DNA of 64,000 nt from Thioalkalivibrio sp. ALJ24 (GCF_000377785.1 NZ_KB898727.1:186001-250000); one strand, 5' to 3'. Counted from the first letter of the stretch, positions 40,870 to 51,326 are shown. The notes: generated by a model from the letters alone, not told the origin. Numbers and translations are program-made.

Positions 40870-42054
40870 ATGAACAAGTCGCTGGAGACCTTCCTGCAGG
40901 CCCGCCTCGACCGTGTACACACGCACGGGCGCTGGCGCCGCCTGCGCACGCTGGACGGGCCGCAGCAGCCGGAGCAGGTCATCGACGGGAAGCCGGTCGT
41001 CGCCTTCTGCTCCAACGACTACCTCGGCCTGGCCGCCGATCCGGCGGTCAGCGCGGCCGCCCGCGAGGCCCTGGACGCATACGGTACTGGCGCCGGGGCC
41101 GCCCACCTGATCAACGGCCACACCCGTGCCCACGCCGAGCTGGAACAGGCGCTGGCGCGTTTCACCGGACGCGAGCGGGCACTGGTCTTCTCCACCGGCT
41201 ACATGGCCAACCTCGCGCTGGTACAGACCCTGGTCGGGCGCCACGACACGGTGTTCGAAGACCGCTGGAACCACGCTTCGCTGATCGACGCCGTGCGCCT
41301 GTCCGGCGCGCACAGCCAGCGCTACCGCCACGGCGACCCCGAACACCTGCGCCAGCGCCTCGAACGCACACCCACCAGCGGCCACCGCCTGATCGTCACC
41401 GACGGGGTCTTCTCCATGGACGGCGACCTCGCCCCGCTGCCGCAGCTGGCCGCGCTGGCCCGCGAGTTCGACGCCTGGCTGATGGTGGACGACGCCCACG
41501 GCTTGACCGTGCTCGGCGAGACCGGCGGCGGCTGCTGCCAGCATTACGGCCTGGATGCCGGCGACGTGCCGATCCTGATGGGCACCCTGGGCAAGGGGTT
41601 CGGCACCGCCGGGGCCTTCGTTGCCGGCAGTGAGGCGCTGATCGAGGCCCTGATCCAGACCGCACGCCCGTATATCTACACCACGGCGATGCCCGCCGCG
41701 CTGGCCGCCGCCACCCTGGCGTCCGTGCGCATCGCCGAGGCGGCCGGCGACCGCCGCGAACACCTGCACGCCCTGATCCGGCGCCTGGGCACCGGGCTGG
41801 ATGCCCTGGGCCTGCCTCACCCGCCGCCGGACACGCCCATCCAGCCGGTGATCCTGGGCGATGCGGCGCACGCCACGGCCATCGCCGAGCGCCTGCAGCA
41901 GGCCGGCTTCCTGGTTCCCGCCATCCGCCCGCCCACGGTCCCCGAGGGCCAGGCCCGTCTGCGCATCACCCTGTCCGCCGCCCACAGCGAAGCCCAGGTC
42001 GACGCCCTGCTGAACGCACTCGAGCGCGCCCTGCGGGCCGAATCCGCAAACTGA
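40870..42054 (+). CDS. bioF: 8-amino-7-oxononanoate synthase
   Basis: A 394-residue PLP enzyme of the alpha-oxoamine synthase family, joining L-alanine and pimeloyl-ACP in biotin synthesis. The PLP lysine is Lys242 in GTLGKGFGTAG. The conserved FCSNDYLGLAADP and GTGAGAAHLINGHTRAHAELE regions are intact, as is VDDAHGLTVLGETGGG. It lies 24 bp after the methyltransferase gene. A duplicated ATGA/GCCATTCA stretch stands just before its start. Confidence 0.95.
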   Translation: MNKSLETFLQARLDRVHTHGRWRRLRTLDGPQQPEQVIDGKPVVAFCSNDYLGLAADPAVSAAAREALDAYGTGAGAAHLINGHTRAHAELEQALARFTGRERALVFSTGYMANLALVQTLVGRHDTVFEDRWNHASLIDAVRLSGAHSQRYRHGDPEHLRQRLERTPTSGHRLIVTDGVFSMDGDLAPLPQLAALAREFDAWLMVDDAHGLTVLGETGGGCCQHYGLDAGDVPILMGTLGKGFGTAGAFVAGSEALIEALIQTARPYIYTTAMPAALAAATLASVRIAEAAGDRREHLHALIRRLGTGLDALGLPHPPPDTPIQPVILGDAAHATAIAERLQQAGFLVPAIRPPTVPEGQARLRITLSAAHSEAQVDALLNALERALRAESAN

Positions 42055-42067
42055 GACCTCGCAGACA

Positions 42068-42097
42068 GCAGGAACGTGAACGATTTCCCGTTCCTGC
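42068..42097. terminator. Hairpin after bioF
   Basis: GCAGGAACG (42068-42076) and CGTTCCTGC (42089-42097) form a perfect 9-bp stem with a 12-nt loop, 13 bp after the bioF stop. The 3' flank ATTGCGATTC has no T-run. It could be a weak terminator or an operator separating the bio cluster from the next gene. Confidence 0.5.
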
Positions 42098-42167
42098 ATT
42101 GCGATTCACCGTCGGTTCAGCGCCCCGTGGCACGTTTTCTCCAAACGCACGCACGGAGGGCCGGAAC

Positions 42168-42722
42168 ATGCGACGTAACCGACTCATACCAAAAATCCTC
42201 GCGACGGCAATGCTGGCCGGCTTCGCGGCCGATGCGGTGGCACAGCCGCCACCGCATGCGCCCGCGCACGGCTGGCGCGCCCAGAATGATCCCGGCTATG
42301 CCGGCTACCATGGCCACACCCGCGACCGCTGGGATGAACACTGGGGCATCCTTGAAGGCCGCTGCAACCGGGACCGCATCGGGGCGGCCATCGGCGGCGG
42401 CGCGGGCGCCATCATCGGCCACCGCGTGGGTGACGGCGATACCGTAGCGGTACTCATCGGGGCGGCCGGCGGGGCCCTGCTGGGCGGGCTGATCGGCCGC
42501 GAACTGGACGGCCGCGACCAGGCCTGCATGGGACATGCCCTCGAACTGGCCGACAGCGGGCAGGACGTCCGCTGGGAAACCGATCAGGGCGAGAAGGTCC
42601 ATTTCACGCCCGGCGAGAGCCGGTCGCAAGGGTGCCGCCCGTTCGAAATGACGATCGACGGGGAACGGCACACCGGCACTGCCTGTCCCGACGAGGAAGG
42701 CAGCTGGGCGCTGAAGGACTGA
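42168..42722 (+). CDS. Glycine-zipper envelope protein
   Basis: A 184-residue exported protein: signal peptide of about 25 residues (RRNRLIPKILATAMLAGFAADAVAQ). A glycine-zipper segment follows at about 68-115, AAIGGGAGAIIGHRVGDGD then IGAAGGALLGGLIGREL, of the 2TM type found in outer-membrane lipoprotein SlyB-like proteins. The C-terminal part is soluble with DQACMGHALELADSGQDVRWET, typical of the surface-antigen domain RcnB/17-kDa type. No lipobox is visible. The ATG at 42168 follows GGAGGG. Function unknown; a structural envelope role is likely. It converges on radC. Confidence 0.82.
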   Translation: MRRNRLIPKILATAMLAGFAADAVAQPPPHAPAHGWRAQNDPGYAGYHGHTRDRWDEHWGILEGRCNRDRIGAAIGGGAGAIIGHRVGDGDTVAVLIGAAGGALLGGLIGRELDGRDQACMGHALELADSGQDVRWETDQGEKVHFTPGESRSQGCRPFEMTIDGERHTGTACPDEEGSWALKD

Positions 42723-42740
42723 TGCCGGTCGTGCGCGCGC

Positions 42741-43412
42741 TCACAGCTCGCCGCGCTCGGCCAGCGACACGGAGGTGTCGCCGATGATCAGGTGGTCCAC
42801 CAGACGCACGTCGACCAGCGCCAGCGCCTCGCTCAGGCGCCGGGTGATCAGCGCATCCGAGCGCGAGGGCTCGGCCACGCCGGAGGGATGGTTGTGCGCG
42901 AGGATGACCGCGGCGGCGTTGTGGTGCAATACCCGCCGCACCACCTCGCGCGGATGCACGCTGGCGCCGTCGATGGTGCCGCGGAACAGTTCCTCGAACG
43001 CCAGCACCCGGTGCCGGTTGTCGAGGAACAGCACCGCGAACACCTCGAAGGGGTAGTCGCGCAGGCGGGCGCGCAGGAACCGGCGGGTCGCAGTTGGCGA
43101 GGTCAGCGCCTCGCCGCGCTCCAGATCCGCTTCCAGATGCCGACGGCCCATTTCCAGCACGGCCTGCAGCTGGGCGTACTTGGCCTGCCCCAGCCCCGGC
43201 GCCGCGCAGAACCCGGCCTCGTCGGCCTGCAGCAGCGGGCGCAGCCCGCCGAAGCGCGACAGCAGCTCGCGCGCGACATCCACCGCGCTCTTGCCGGTCA
43301 CGCCGGTGCGCAGGAAGATCGCCAGCAGTTCGGCATCCGACAGCGCGGAGGCACCGCGCTCCAGCAGTTTCTCGCGCGGGCGCTCGCCCGCCGGCCAGTC
43401 GTTGATGGCCAT
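42741..43412 (-). CDS. radC: RadC family JAB-domain protein
   Basis: A 223-residue protein with an N-terminal helix-hairpin-helix region ([33 protein letters not shown]) and a JAMM/MPN metalloprotease-like domain containing [15 protein letters not shown]. It begins [32 protein letters not shown], the usual RadC opening. The name came from a repair phenotype later questioned; the function is unclear. The ATG at 43412 follows GGGAGG. It is divergent from coaBC by 136 bp. Confidence 0.94.
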   Translation of the reverse strand: MAINDWPAGERPREKLLERGASALSDAELLAIFLRTGVTGKSAVDVARELLSRFGGLRPLLQADEAGFCAAPGLGQAKYAQLQAVLEMGRRHLEADLERGEALTSPTATRRFLRARLRDYPFEVFAVLFLDNRHRVLAFEELFRGTIDGASVHPREVVRRVLHHNAAAVILAHNHPSGVAEPSRSDALITRRLSEALALVDVRLVDHLIIGDTSVSLAERGEL

Positions 43413-43548
43413 GTCCACCTCCCTGTGGTCGGGTTCCGTTGCCCGGATACTGGCGCGGCGCAGCGGTCCGCGCAAGGCGTGCCCGCGCGATGCTCGCATC
43501 CGCGGCCGAATCCGGCACCCGGCCCGGCTCACGGGTTAGAATCCGCAC

Positions 43549-44832
43549 ATGAGTGATCCCGAGGACATCTTCGCGACCCCGGCGGACACCGGCGAGATGA
43601 CCGATGCCCCGCGCATCCTGGTGGGCGTCAGCGGCGGCATCGCGGCGTACAAGGCCTGCGAGCTGGTGCGCGAACTGCGCCGGCGCGGCTGTGCGGTGCG
43701 CGTGGTGATGACCGCGGGCGCGCAGGCCTTCGTCACGCCGCTGACCTTCCAGGCGCTGTCCGGCGAGCCGGTGCGCACCCATCTGCTGGATGCCGAGGCC
43801 GAGTCCGGGATGGACCACATCGCGCTGGCCCGCTGGGCCGATCAGGTGGTGATCGCGCCAGCCACCGCGGACCTGATGGCACGCATGGCCCACGGCCTGG
43901 CCGACGACCTGCTGACCACCCTGCTGCTGGCCACCACCGCCCCGGTGACCCTGGCCCCGGCGATGAACCACCGCATGTGGGAACACCCGGCGACCCGCGC
44001 CAGCCACGCCACCCTGTGCGAGCGCGGCGTGCGGTTCGTCGGGCCGGACAGCGGCGAGCAGGCCTGCGGCGAGCAGGGCGCCGGACGCATGGCGGAACCC
44101 GCGGCCATCGCCGCGGCCCTGCTGGATACGCATCCGGGTGCGCTGCAGGACCGCCGGGTGCTGATCACCGCCGGCCCGACCCGCGAACCGGTGGACCCGG
44201 TGCGCTATCTGGGCAACCGCAGCTCGGGACGCATGGGCCTGGCGCTGGCCGCCGCCGCGCGCGATGCCGGCGCCCGGGTCACGCTGGTCCACGGCCCCTG
44301 CGAACACCCGCCCCCGCCGGGCGTCGCCACCCGCGCGGTGGAGACCGCGGCCGAGATGCATGCAGCCGTACTGGAGGCGCTGGAAGGGACCGAGGTGTTC
44401 ATCGCCAGCGCGGCGGTGGCCGACTACCGTCCCGCCGCACCGGCGGACCACAAGCTCAAGAAATCGCGCGATTCCCTGAACCTGGAACTCGAACGCACCC
44501 CCGACATCCTGGCCGATGTTGCCCGCCGCGCCGAGCAGCTCGCCCCGCGCCCGCTGCTGGTCGGCTTCGCCGCCGAGACCGACCGCCTGCGGGAACACGC
44601 GGGCGACAAGCTCACCAGCAAGGGGCTGGATCTGATCGCCGCCAATCGCGTCGACGCCGGACGCGGGTTCGGGGATGTCGACAACGCGCTGCTGTGTCTG
44701 TGGCCCGGCGGCGAACGCGAACTCCCGCGTCAGCCCAAGGAGCAGCTGGCCGGCGAACTGATCCGCCTGATCGCCGACCGACTTGCCCCGGACACGAACC
44801 CCGACCACCCCTCCTCACCCCAGGAAGCCTGA
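43549..44832 (+). CDS. coaBC: Bifunctional phosphopantothenoylcysteine decarboxylase/synthetase CoaBC
   Basis: A 427-residue fusion making 4-phosphopantetheine for coenzyme A. The flavin-binding decarboxylase half (about 22-205) shows GVSGGIAAYKACELVRELRRRG, the PAMNHRMWEHP substrate motif and the cysteine flap ACGEQGAGRMAEP. The synthetase half (about 210-420) carries VLITAGPTREPVDPVRYLGNRSSGRMG, FIASAAVADYRP and LVGFAAETD. A 20-residue N-terminal lead (DPEDIFATPADTGEMTD) precedes the core. dut follows 3 bp later. Confidence 0.96.
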   Translation: MSDPEDIFATPADTGEMTDAPRILVGVSGGIAAYKACELVRELRRRGCAVRVVMTAGAQAFVTPLTFQALSGEPVRTHLLDAEAESGMDHIALARWADQVVIAPATADLMARMAHGLADDLLTTLLLATTAPVTLAPAMNHRMWEHPATRASHATLCERGVRFVGPDSGEQACGEQGAGRMAEPAAIAAALLDTHPGALQDRRVLITAGPTREPVDPVRYLGNRSSGRMGLALAAAARDAGARVTLVHGPCEHPPPPGVATRAVETAAEMHAAVLEALEGTEVFIASAAVADYRPAAPADHKLKKSRDSLNLELERTPDILADVARRAEQLAPRPLLVGFAAETDRLREHAGDKLTSKGLDLIAANRVDAGRGFGDVDNALLCLWPGGERELPRQPKEQLAGELIRLIADRLAPDTNPDHPSSPQEA

Positions 44833-44835
44833 CGG

Positions 44836-45297
44836 ATGCCCAGCCCCGAAATCGACCTGAAGATCCTCGACCCGCGCATGGGAACCGACTTCCCGCTGCC
44901 CACCCCCGCCACCGATGGCTCCGCGGGCGTCGACCTGCGCGCCATGCTGGAAGAGCCCATGAGCCTCGCGCCCGGCGAGGCCGAGCTGATCTCCACCGGA
45001 CTGGCGGTGCACATCGCCGACCCGGGCTACGCCGGCATGATCCTCCCGCGCTCCGGGCTGGGTCACAAGAAGGGCCTGGTACTCGGCAACCTGGTCGGGC
45101 TGATCGATGCCGACTACCAGGGCCCGTTGATGGTCTCCGCCTGGAACCGCAGCGATGCGCCGATCTCCATCGACGTGGGCGACCGCATCGCGCAGCTGGT
45201 GATCGTGCCGGTGCTGCAGCCGCGGTTCCGCGTGGTCGAGGACTTCGAGGACTCCGCGCGCGGCAGCGGCGGCTTCGGCTCCTCCGGCCAGCGCTGA
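44836..45297 (+). CDS. dut: dUTP pyrophosphatase
   Basis: A 153-residue trimeric dUTPase that hydrolyses dUTP to dUMP and keeps uracil out of DNA. All five motifs are recognisable: [45 protein letters not shown] and the C-terminal [11 protein letters not shown]. In several Gammaproteobacteria algC follows dut; here a 63-bp gap leads straight to argB. Confidence 0.97.
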   Translation: MPSPEIDLKILDPRMGTDFPLPTPATDGSAGVDLRAMLEEPMSLAPGEAELISTGLAVHIADPGYAGMILPRSGLGHKKGLVLGNLVGLIDADYQGPLMVSAWNRSDAPISIDVGDRIAQLVIVPVLQPRFRVVEDFEDSARGSGGFGSSGQR

Positions 45298-45327
45298 TCG
45301 ACACCAGCCCGCCACGCCGGGTGATAA

Positions 45328-46224
<897 letters not shown>

Positions 46225-46239
46225 GCGACGCCAACCGCC

Positions 46240-46896
46240 TCAGTCCTCCTCGTTCATGACCAGCTCGCGGTAGTCCTCGGCGTCGGCGTCGAACTGCACG
46301 TTCATGTCGTCGATGCGTGTCTGCTGGCGTTCCATGTAGGATCGCTCCCGCTCCAGACGCCCGCGCACGTCCTCCAGCTGGCTGGCGTAGCGTCGCTGCA
46401 GACCCGGGTCATCCCGGTTGCGGCTCTTCTGGTCCTCGATACGGTCACGCTCGCGCTCCAGCCGCTCGGCCTGACGTTCGCTCAGACGGACGTTGTTCTC
46501 GAGTGCCTCCAGGCGCTGTTTGCGCTGGCGCTCAATCTCGCCAAGCGAATCGTAGGCGCGCTCCAGCTGGCGCCGGCGGGCATCACGCTCGGCGGAATCA
46601 TTGTCTCCGGCCTCGGCCCGGCGTTCCTCCTCGGCCCGTGCCTCGCGCTCCTCAACGGTGGGCGGCGGCGGAACCACCTCGCGCAGAAAGCCGTGTCGGT
46701 CGTACACTTGCCGCTCTCGGTCGCTGGCCTCCGGGCGCGGGGTATGCGAGTAATGCACCGTGCCGTCATCGTCCACCCAGCGATGGACGTCTCCGGCCAC
46801 CGCCGGTGCCACCGGCATGGCCAGCAACAGGGTCAGGGCACCCATCACAATCCCGGCGCGCACTGCGTTCCCGTTTATTGGTCCGTTTACTCTCAT
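46240..46896 (-). CDS. DUF4124 domain exported coiled-coil protein
   Basis: A 218-residue exported protein. A signal peptide (VRAGIVMGALTLLLAMPVAPAVAG) leads to a DUF4124 domain (DVHRWVDDDGTVHYSHTPRPE). A long, highly charged helix with strong coiled-coil character follows at about 80-205 (ERQAERLERERDRIEDQ and similar). The ATG at 46896 has GAGGA five to six bases upstream; GTG at 46863 with GGGAA is an alternative. Its start codon overlaps the divergent TSUP gene start in CATG. Function unknown; an envelope scaffold is a reasonable guess. Confidence 0.82.
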   Translation of the reverse strand: MRVNGPINGNAVRAGIVMGALTLLLAMPVAPAVAGDVHRWVDDDGTVHYSHTPRPEASDRERQVYDRHGFLREVVPPPPTVEEREARAEEERRAEAGDNDSAERDARRRQLERAYDSLGEIERQRKQRLEALENNVRLSERQAERLERERDRIEDQKSRNRDDPGLQRRYASQLEDVRGRLERERSYMERQQTRIDDMNVQFDADAEDYRELVMNEED

Positions 46897-47656
46897 GTCC
46901 ATCCTCGAGCATCTCGGGCTCACGCTCGTCGCCCTCATCGCCAACGGATTCTCCGCGCTGGCGGGCGGCGGGGCCGGGCTGCTGCAACTGCCCGCCCTGA
47001 TCTTCCTCGGCCTCCCCTATCCGGTGGCCCTGGCGACCCACAAGATCGCCACGGTGGCCCTGGGCGCGGGGGCCGGCCTGCGTCATGTGAAGGAAAGCAC
47101 ATTTGCCCCGGCGCGACTAGGGGTCATCCTGGGCGCCGGCGTCCCTGGCGTACTGCTGGGGGCCTGGCTGGTACTGGAGATCCCGCCGCGCGCCGGCGAG
47201 ATCGCCCTGGGCCTGCTCACCATCGCCCTGGGCTGGTATTCCTGGCGGCGCCCGCAGCTGGGACAGACGCGCCGGATCACCTCCGACAGCCTCAACCACG
47301 CGCTGATCGGTGCCGCCGGGCTGTTCGTGATCGGCGTGCTCAACGGCTCGCTGGCCTCCGGCACCGGGCTGATGGTGACCCTGTGGCTGGTGCGCTGGTA
47401 CGGCATGAGCTACACCGAGGCGGTGGGCTACACCATGGTGCTGGTGGGGCTGGTGTGGAACGGCGCCGGTGCCCTGATGCTGGGCACCTTCGGCACGGTG
47501 CAGTGGGACTGGCTGCCGGCGCTTCTGGTGGGCAGCTTTATCGGCGGTTATCTGGGCGCCACGCTGGCGATCCGCTACGGCAACCGCCTGGTGAAGCGGG
47601 CGTTCGAGGTCGTCACGGTCCTCACCGGCATCGCGCTGCTGCTGCCGGTGCCCTGA
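46895..47656 (+). CDS. TSUP-family (TauE/SafE) permease
   Basis: A 253-residue integral membrane protein of the sulfite exporter TauE/SafE family. It has about eight hydrophobic segments in two related halves, with GFSALAGGGAGLLQLPALIFLGLPYPVALATHK in the first and GVLNGSLASGTGLMVTLWL in the second. TSUP proteins move sulfur-containing anions or other small organic anions; the substrate here is undetermined. The ATG at 46895 is the only good start although no ribosome site is seen, and it is shared head to head with the DUF4124 gene. Confidence 0.87.
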   Translation: MSILEHLGLTLVALIANGFSALAGGGAGLLQLPALIFLGLPYPVALATHKIATVALGAGAGLRHVKESTFAPARLGVILGAGVPGVLLGAWLVLEIPPRAGEIALGLLTIALGWYSWRRPQLGQTRRITSDSLNHALIGAAGLFVIGVLNGSLASGTGLMVTLWLVRWYGMSYTEAVGYTMVLVGLVWNGAGALMLGTFGTVQWDWLPALLVGSFIGGYLGATLAIRYGNRLVKRAFEVVTVLTGIALLLPVP

Positions 47657-47701
47657 ACCTTTTCCGTCCTGCGGCTCCGCCGCGCGGGAGGCTCCGCAAC
47701 C

Positions 47702-49882
47702 TCAGCAGGTATGGCCATTGCCGGGCACGTCGCAGCGGTTGAGCAGATCGAAGTGTTCGATCCCCTCGAGGATGCCGCGTGCATGCGTGGCCCGGGCGAA
47801 ATGGATGCGCTTGAAACCACGCAGGGATTGCAGCTCGGGCTGATGATTGCCCACCACCACGCCCAGCAGGCGGCCGCGAAGCATGTCCTCGTCGTTGCCG
47901 GAATCGCCGGCGACCAGTACATGCTCCAGCGGGATGCCCCATTTGTCGGCGAAGTAGCGCACCGCCAGCCCCTTGGACGCCCGCACCGGGAGCAGGTCCA
48001 GGAAGCGTTCATGGGAATAGATCACGTGGGCGTGCAGGTCGGCCCGATACAGCCGGGTCTCGATCGTCTCCACGTCGATGCTGCCCGGCGGTTCGACAAA
48101 ATAGCTGACCTTGTGCTCGCGCTGGTCGATGTCCGGCTGGGGCACAAGCCCGGACTCACCATCCAGTTCCTCGCGCAGTCGATCCGGTTCCCAGCGATGG
48201 CTGATATGCCGGGCCCAGCCGCGATCCGGGGTCTGTTCGGCCCCGTAATGGATCTCGCTGCCCACCGAGGTGATCCAGACGTCGGGCATCGGTACGCCGT
48301 GTTCCTGCAGCACCGCGGCGGCGGAATCGATGCGGCGCCCGGTAGCCACGCCGAAGGCCACCCGCTTGCGGTTGCGCCGCAGCCAGGCAACGAAGGCCCG
48401 GGTCGCCTTCGTGTCACCCAGCAGGGTGTTGTCGATGTCGGTGATCACCGCGCGGTCCACGTTCGCCAGTCGACCGGAGACCTGGCGCTGTTCGTGCCGC
48501 ACCTGACGCACCTCGCGCGACAGCGAGCGCAGCAGGCGCACGTATTTCTCCGCGTGCCCGTCCCAGGAATAGTGCTTGCGCACGCCCTTGAGCCCGTCGC
48601 GCGAATAACGCTGCCAGCGCGGGCGATCGGCGAGGATCGCCTGGATGGAATCGGCGATCCCCTCGGGATCCAGCGGGTCGATCAGCAGGCCGTTGTGGCA
48701 GCGCGAGACGATCTCGTCGGGGCCGCCGTCATTGGTGGCGACGATGGGGGCGCCGCTGGCGGCCGCCTCGATCAGGGTCAGGCCGAACGGCTCGGTCAGG
48801 GCGGGATTCACGAACACCCCGCGGGTGGCCGCCACCAGGCGGTAGAGATCGGGCACGTCGTCCGAGCCGTGGTGCTTGGGATAGGCCACCTTGCCATACA
48901 GGTCGTGGCGGTCGATGCGCAGCAGCAGATCCGTGAGGACCTCGCGCGCGCCCTTTTCCAGATCGCGGATGTCGTCCCGGTTGCCGGCGACGATCAGCAG
49001 GTTGGCGTTCTCGCGCAGCCATTCGTTGCCGGCATAGGCATCCACCAGGCTGCGGATGTTCTTGCGCTCGTCGGCGCGCGACAGGGCCATGATCAGCGGC
49101 CGGTCGGGCTTTTGCAGGAAACGCCGGATCTCGGCCCAGATCGGCGGCTTGCGTTCGCCGCGTTTCGGCGGGTGAAAACGCTCGAGGTCGGTCCCCGGCG
49201 GGATCACCTCCATGCGCTCGGGCTGGTAGTTGTCGTAGGTGGCGTACTGCTCGTCCACCTCCTGACGGGTGCTGGCGATCACCCGGTGGGCGTGCGCCAG
49301 GGCCTCTTCCTCGGCATGGATGCGGGTGGAGATGTTGTAGCGCGACTCGATGTCGGCATCCGACAAACCGCCCTCGCGCAGGCGCTCGCGCTTGACCCGC
49401 CCGAGCGAGTGCCCGGTCTGCAGCATGGGCACGCCCAGCAGATTGGACAGCCGCACCGCGACCTGGCCGGCATCGGCGTAGTGACCATGGATCACGTCCG
49501 GGCGCAGGCCCACCCGGCGGATATGCGCCAGGGCGTTGTCGGCGAAGCAGTCGAGATACGGCCAGAGCTTTTCCTTGCGCAGGTAGCGCTTCGGACCGCA
49601 GTCCAGGCGTACGACATGCGCCCCGTCGCCCAGATCCTCCACCGGTTCGGCATAATCATCATCGACCCGGCTGTCGACCACCCGCCGGGTCAGCAGGTCC
49701 ACCCGTCCGACCTGCGGATGCCGCGCCAGGGCCCGTGCCAGCTCGACCACGTAGAGGGTCTGCCCGCCGGTGTCGGCATCCCGGCCGAGTTCCAGATTTT
49801 CGCCTCGAATGAGGCCATGCACGCTGATCAGAACAAGATAAAGGCCTTCGCCCTGGCGGGACTTGCTCTGAGTCTTCTTCAT
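47702..49882 (-). CDS. Sucrose-phosphate synthase with fused phosphatase domain
   Basis: A 726-residue two-domain enzyme making sucrose from UDP-glucose and fructose 6-phosphate. Residues 12-460 form a GT4 glycosyltransferase: VHGLIRGENLELGRDADTGGQT, HGHYADAGQVA, TGHSLGRVK, and the EX7E motif at E364-E372 (EPFGLTLIE). Residues about 475-720 form an HAD phosphatase with nucleophile Asp482 and Asp484 (DIDNTLLG) and GDSGNDEDML, so sucrose-6-phosphate can be dephosphorylated in the same chain. The ATG at 49882 overlaps the invertase stop (ATGA). Sucrose is a compatible solute in salt-stressed bacteria. Confidence 0.94.
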   Translation of the reverse strand: MKKTQSKSRQGEGLYLVLISVHGLIRGENLELGRDADTGGQTLYVVELARALARHPQVGRVDLLTRRVVDSRVDDDYAEPVEDLGDGAHVVRLDCGPKRYLRKEKLWPYLDCFADNALAHIRRVGLRPDVIHGHYADAGQVAVRLSNLLGVPMLQTGHSLGRVKRERLREGGLSDADIESRYNISTRIHAEEEALAHAHRVIASTRQEVDEQYATYDNYQPERMEVIPPGTDLERFHPPKRGERKPPIWAEIRRFLQKPDRPLIMALSRADERKNIRSLVDAYAGNEWLRENANLLIVAGNRDDIRDLEKGAREVLTDLLLRIDRHDLYGKVAYPKHHGSDDVPDLYRLVAATRGVFVNPALTEPFGLTLIEAAASGAPIVATNDGGPDEIVSRCHNGLLIDPLDPEGIADSIQAILADRPRWQRYSRDGLKGVRKHYSWDGHAEKYVRLLRSLSREVRQVRHEQRQVSGRLANVDRAVITDIDNTLLGDTKATRAFVAWLRRNRKRVAFGVATGRRIDSAAAVLQEHGVPMPDVWITSVGSEIHYGAEQTPDRGWARHISHRWEPDRLREELDGESGLVPQPDIDQREHKVSYFVEPPGSIDVETIETRLYRADLHAHVIYSHERFLDLLPVRASKGLAVRYFADKWGIPLEHVLVAGDSGNDEDMLRGRLLGVVVGNHQPELQSLRGFKRIHFARATHARGILEGIEHFDLLNRCDVPGNGHTC

Positions 49883-51276
49883 GGCGTCTCCGGTTCCGGA
49901 CTGTCGAACAGCGACAGGGTTTCGGGATTGTCGATCATGGCCTGGGACAGCAATACCGCGGTGGCCGACCAGGTCTGGCGGTAGTTGGCGCGTCGACCGA
50001 TCAGGCGGCCGTGGCGGCCGTCGTAGTATTCGGGCCAGTCGTCGCGATGCAGCCGTTCGGCCGCCACCGCGTGCACGCTGCGGGCAAGATCCGGGCGGCC
50101 CACGCGCAGCGCCGCCCCGGTAAAGGCCCACAGCAGCGCCGGCCAGTTCCCGCCGTTGTGGTAGGACCAGGGCGTGTTCTTGGGGTCCGAACCGGTCAGG
50201 AGGCGCCATTCCTCGCCCATCATCGCGGGGTAGCAGATCTTCACCGGCATGGTGCCGATCAGGTCCTCGAAGCGCTGCTCGAAGGTCTGCATGATCAGCC
50301 GCGACTCGTGTTCGTCGGCCAGCCCGAACAGCACCGCCAGCAGGTTGCCGAAGCTGAAGAAGCGGAAATCCATGCGGCCCGGCCCCAGGTTGCCGACCAG
50401 GTAGCCGCTCTCCGACGGGATCCAGTCCACCAGCCAGTCGGGGATGCTCTCGGGGTAGATGTTCAGCGCGTTCTCCGACTCGTGGCCGAAGTGCTCGGTG
50501 CGGTAGCGATGGATCGCGTTCAGGCGTTCCAGGTCCAGCCAGTAGTAATGGCGGATGTAGTCCGCCAGCTGCCGGGTACGGATGGCCGACTGCTCGCACA
50601 GCTGCTCGGAGTCCGTATCGCAGGGCTCGAGCATCGCCAGCGCGGCCTTGAGCATGCCGTAGAACAGGGCCTGGATTTCCAGCGGATGCCCGTACACCCC
50701 CATGCGACGGTCGATCATGAAGCTGCCGTCGGGCACCAGCAGGGTCGGGAAGACCTCGAAGCGGTCCTGCAGACAGATGCTGAGGATCAGGCGGATGCCG
50801 CGCTGCACGTCGGGCGACTTGATGAACTCGTGGTCACCGGTGCGGTTCTGGTAGGCACGCGCCAGCAGCACCCACCACATCATGGAGTCCACCGGGGCCA
50901 CCCGCCCGATCGCGCGGTCGCCAAAATCCGCAGCCAGGGTCTCGTTCCCCCGAGGGTCGGTCACCACGCGGAAGCTGGCCGGCATCACCCGCGGCAGGCG
51001 ACGGTGGCCCTCGATCTCTTCCTGAGTGTCGCGGATCTGCAGGATCAGCCCGAGGAAGTCGCGCACCACCTCGGGCTCGTCGTGCAGCAGGTAGACCAGC
51101 CCGGAGGGCACGAAGTCGCGGATGAAGCAGTCGGCGTAATTGTCGGCCGGGGCCCGGGTGTCGAGGCTGGCCACGGTGCCGACGGTACGGCCCCGATAGC
51201 GCACTTCGGAGTCACGCAGGAGCTGGACGGCCGATTCCAGCGTGGGGTTGCGGGCATCATGCGGCAGGGTCGTCAT
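49879..51276 (-). CDS. GH100 neutral/alkaline invertase
   Basis: A 465-residue cytoplasmic glycoside hydrolase of family GH100, which splits sucrose to glucose and fructose. It lacks a signal peptide. Family blocks include DNYADCFIRDFVPSGLVYLL, GRVAPVDSMMWWVLLARAYQNRTGD, MGVYGHPLEIQALFYG and TWSATAVLLSQAMIDNPET. Homologues are known from plants, cyanobacteria and a few Proteobacteria. It is the first gene of a two-gene operon with the sucrose-phosphate synthase, coupled by an ATGA overlap, so synthesis and breakdown share one message. Confidence 0.93.
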   Translation of the reverse strand: MTTLPHDARNPTLESAVQLLRDSEVRYRGRTVGTVASLDTRAPADNYADCFIRDFVPSGLVYLLHDEPEVVRDFLGLILQIRDTQEEIEGHRRLPRVMPASFRVVTDPRGNETLAADFGDRAIGRVAPVDSMMWWVLLARAYQNRTGDHEFIKSPDVQRGIRLILSICLQDRFEVFPTLLVPDGSFMIDRRMGVYGHPLEIQALFYGMLKAALAMLEPCDTDSEQLCEQSAIRTRQLADYIRHYYWLDLERLNAIHRYRTEHFGHESENALNIYPESIPDWLVDWIPSESGYLVGNLGPGRMDFRFFSFGNLLAVLFGLADEHESRLIMQTFEQRFEDLIGTMPVKICYPAMMGEEWRLLTGSDPKNTPWSYHNGGNWPALLWAFTGAALRVGRPDLARSVHAVAAERLHRDDWPEYYDGRHGRLIGRRANYRQTWSATAVLLSQAMIDNPETLSLFDSPEPETP

Positions 51277-51326
51277 GGCCCCAGTTTAGTGAAGCCCGGT
51301 TCGATGTGCACATGGGCCCCCTGCGG

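Noticed and set aside
47671-47683. GCGGC-TCC-GCCGC hairpin between the TSUP and sucrose-phosphate synthase genes as a terminator
   Set aside because: The stem is only 5 bp and neither strand has a following T-run; not strong enough to list.
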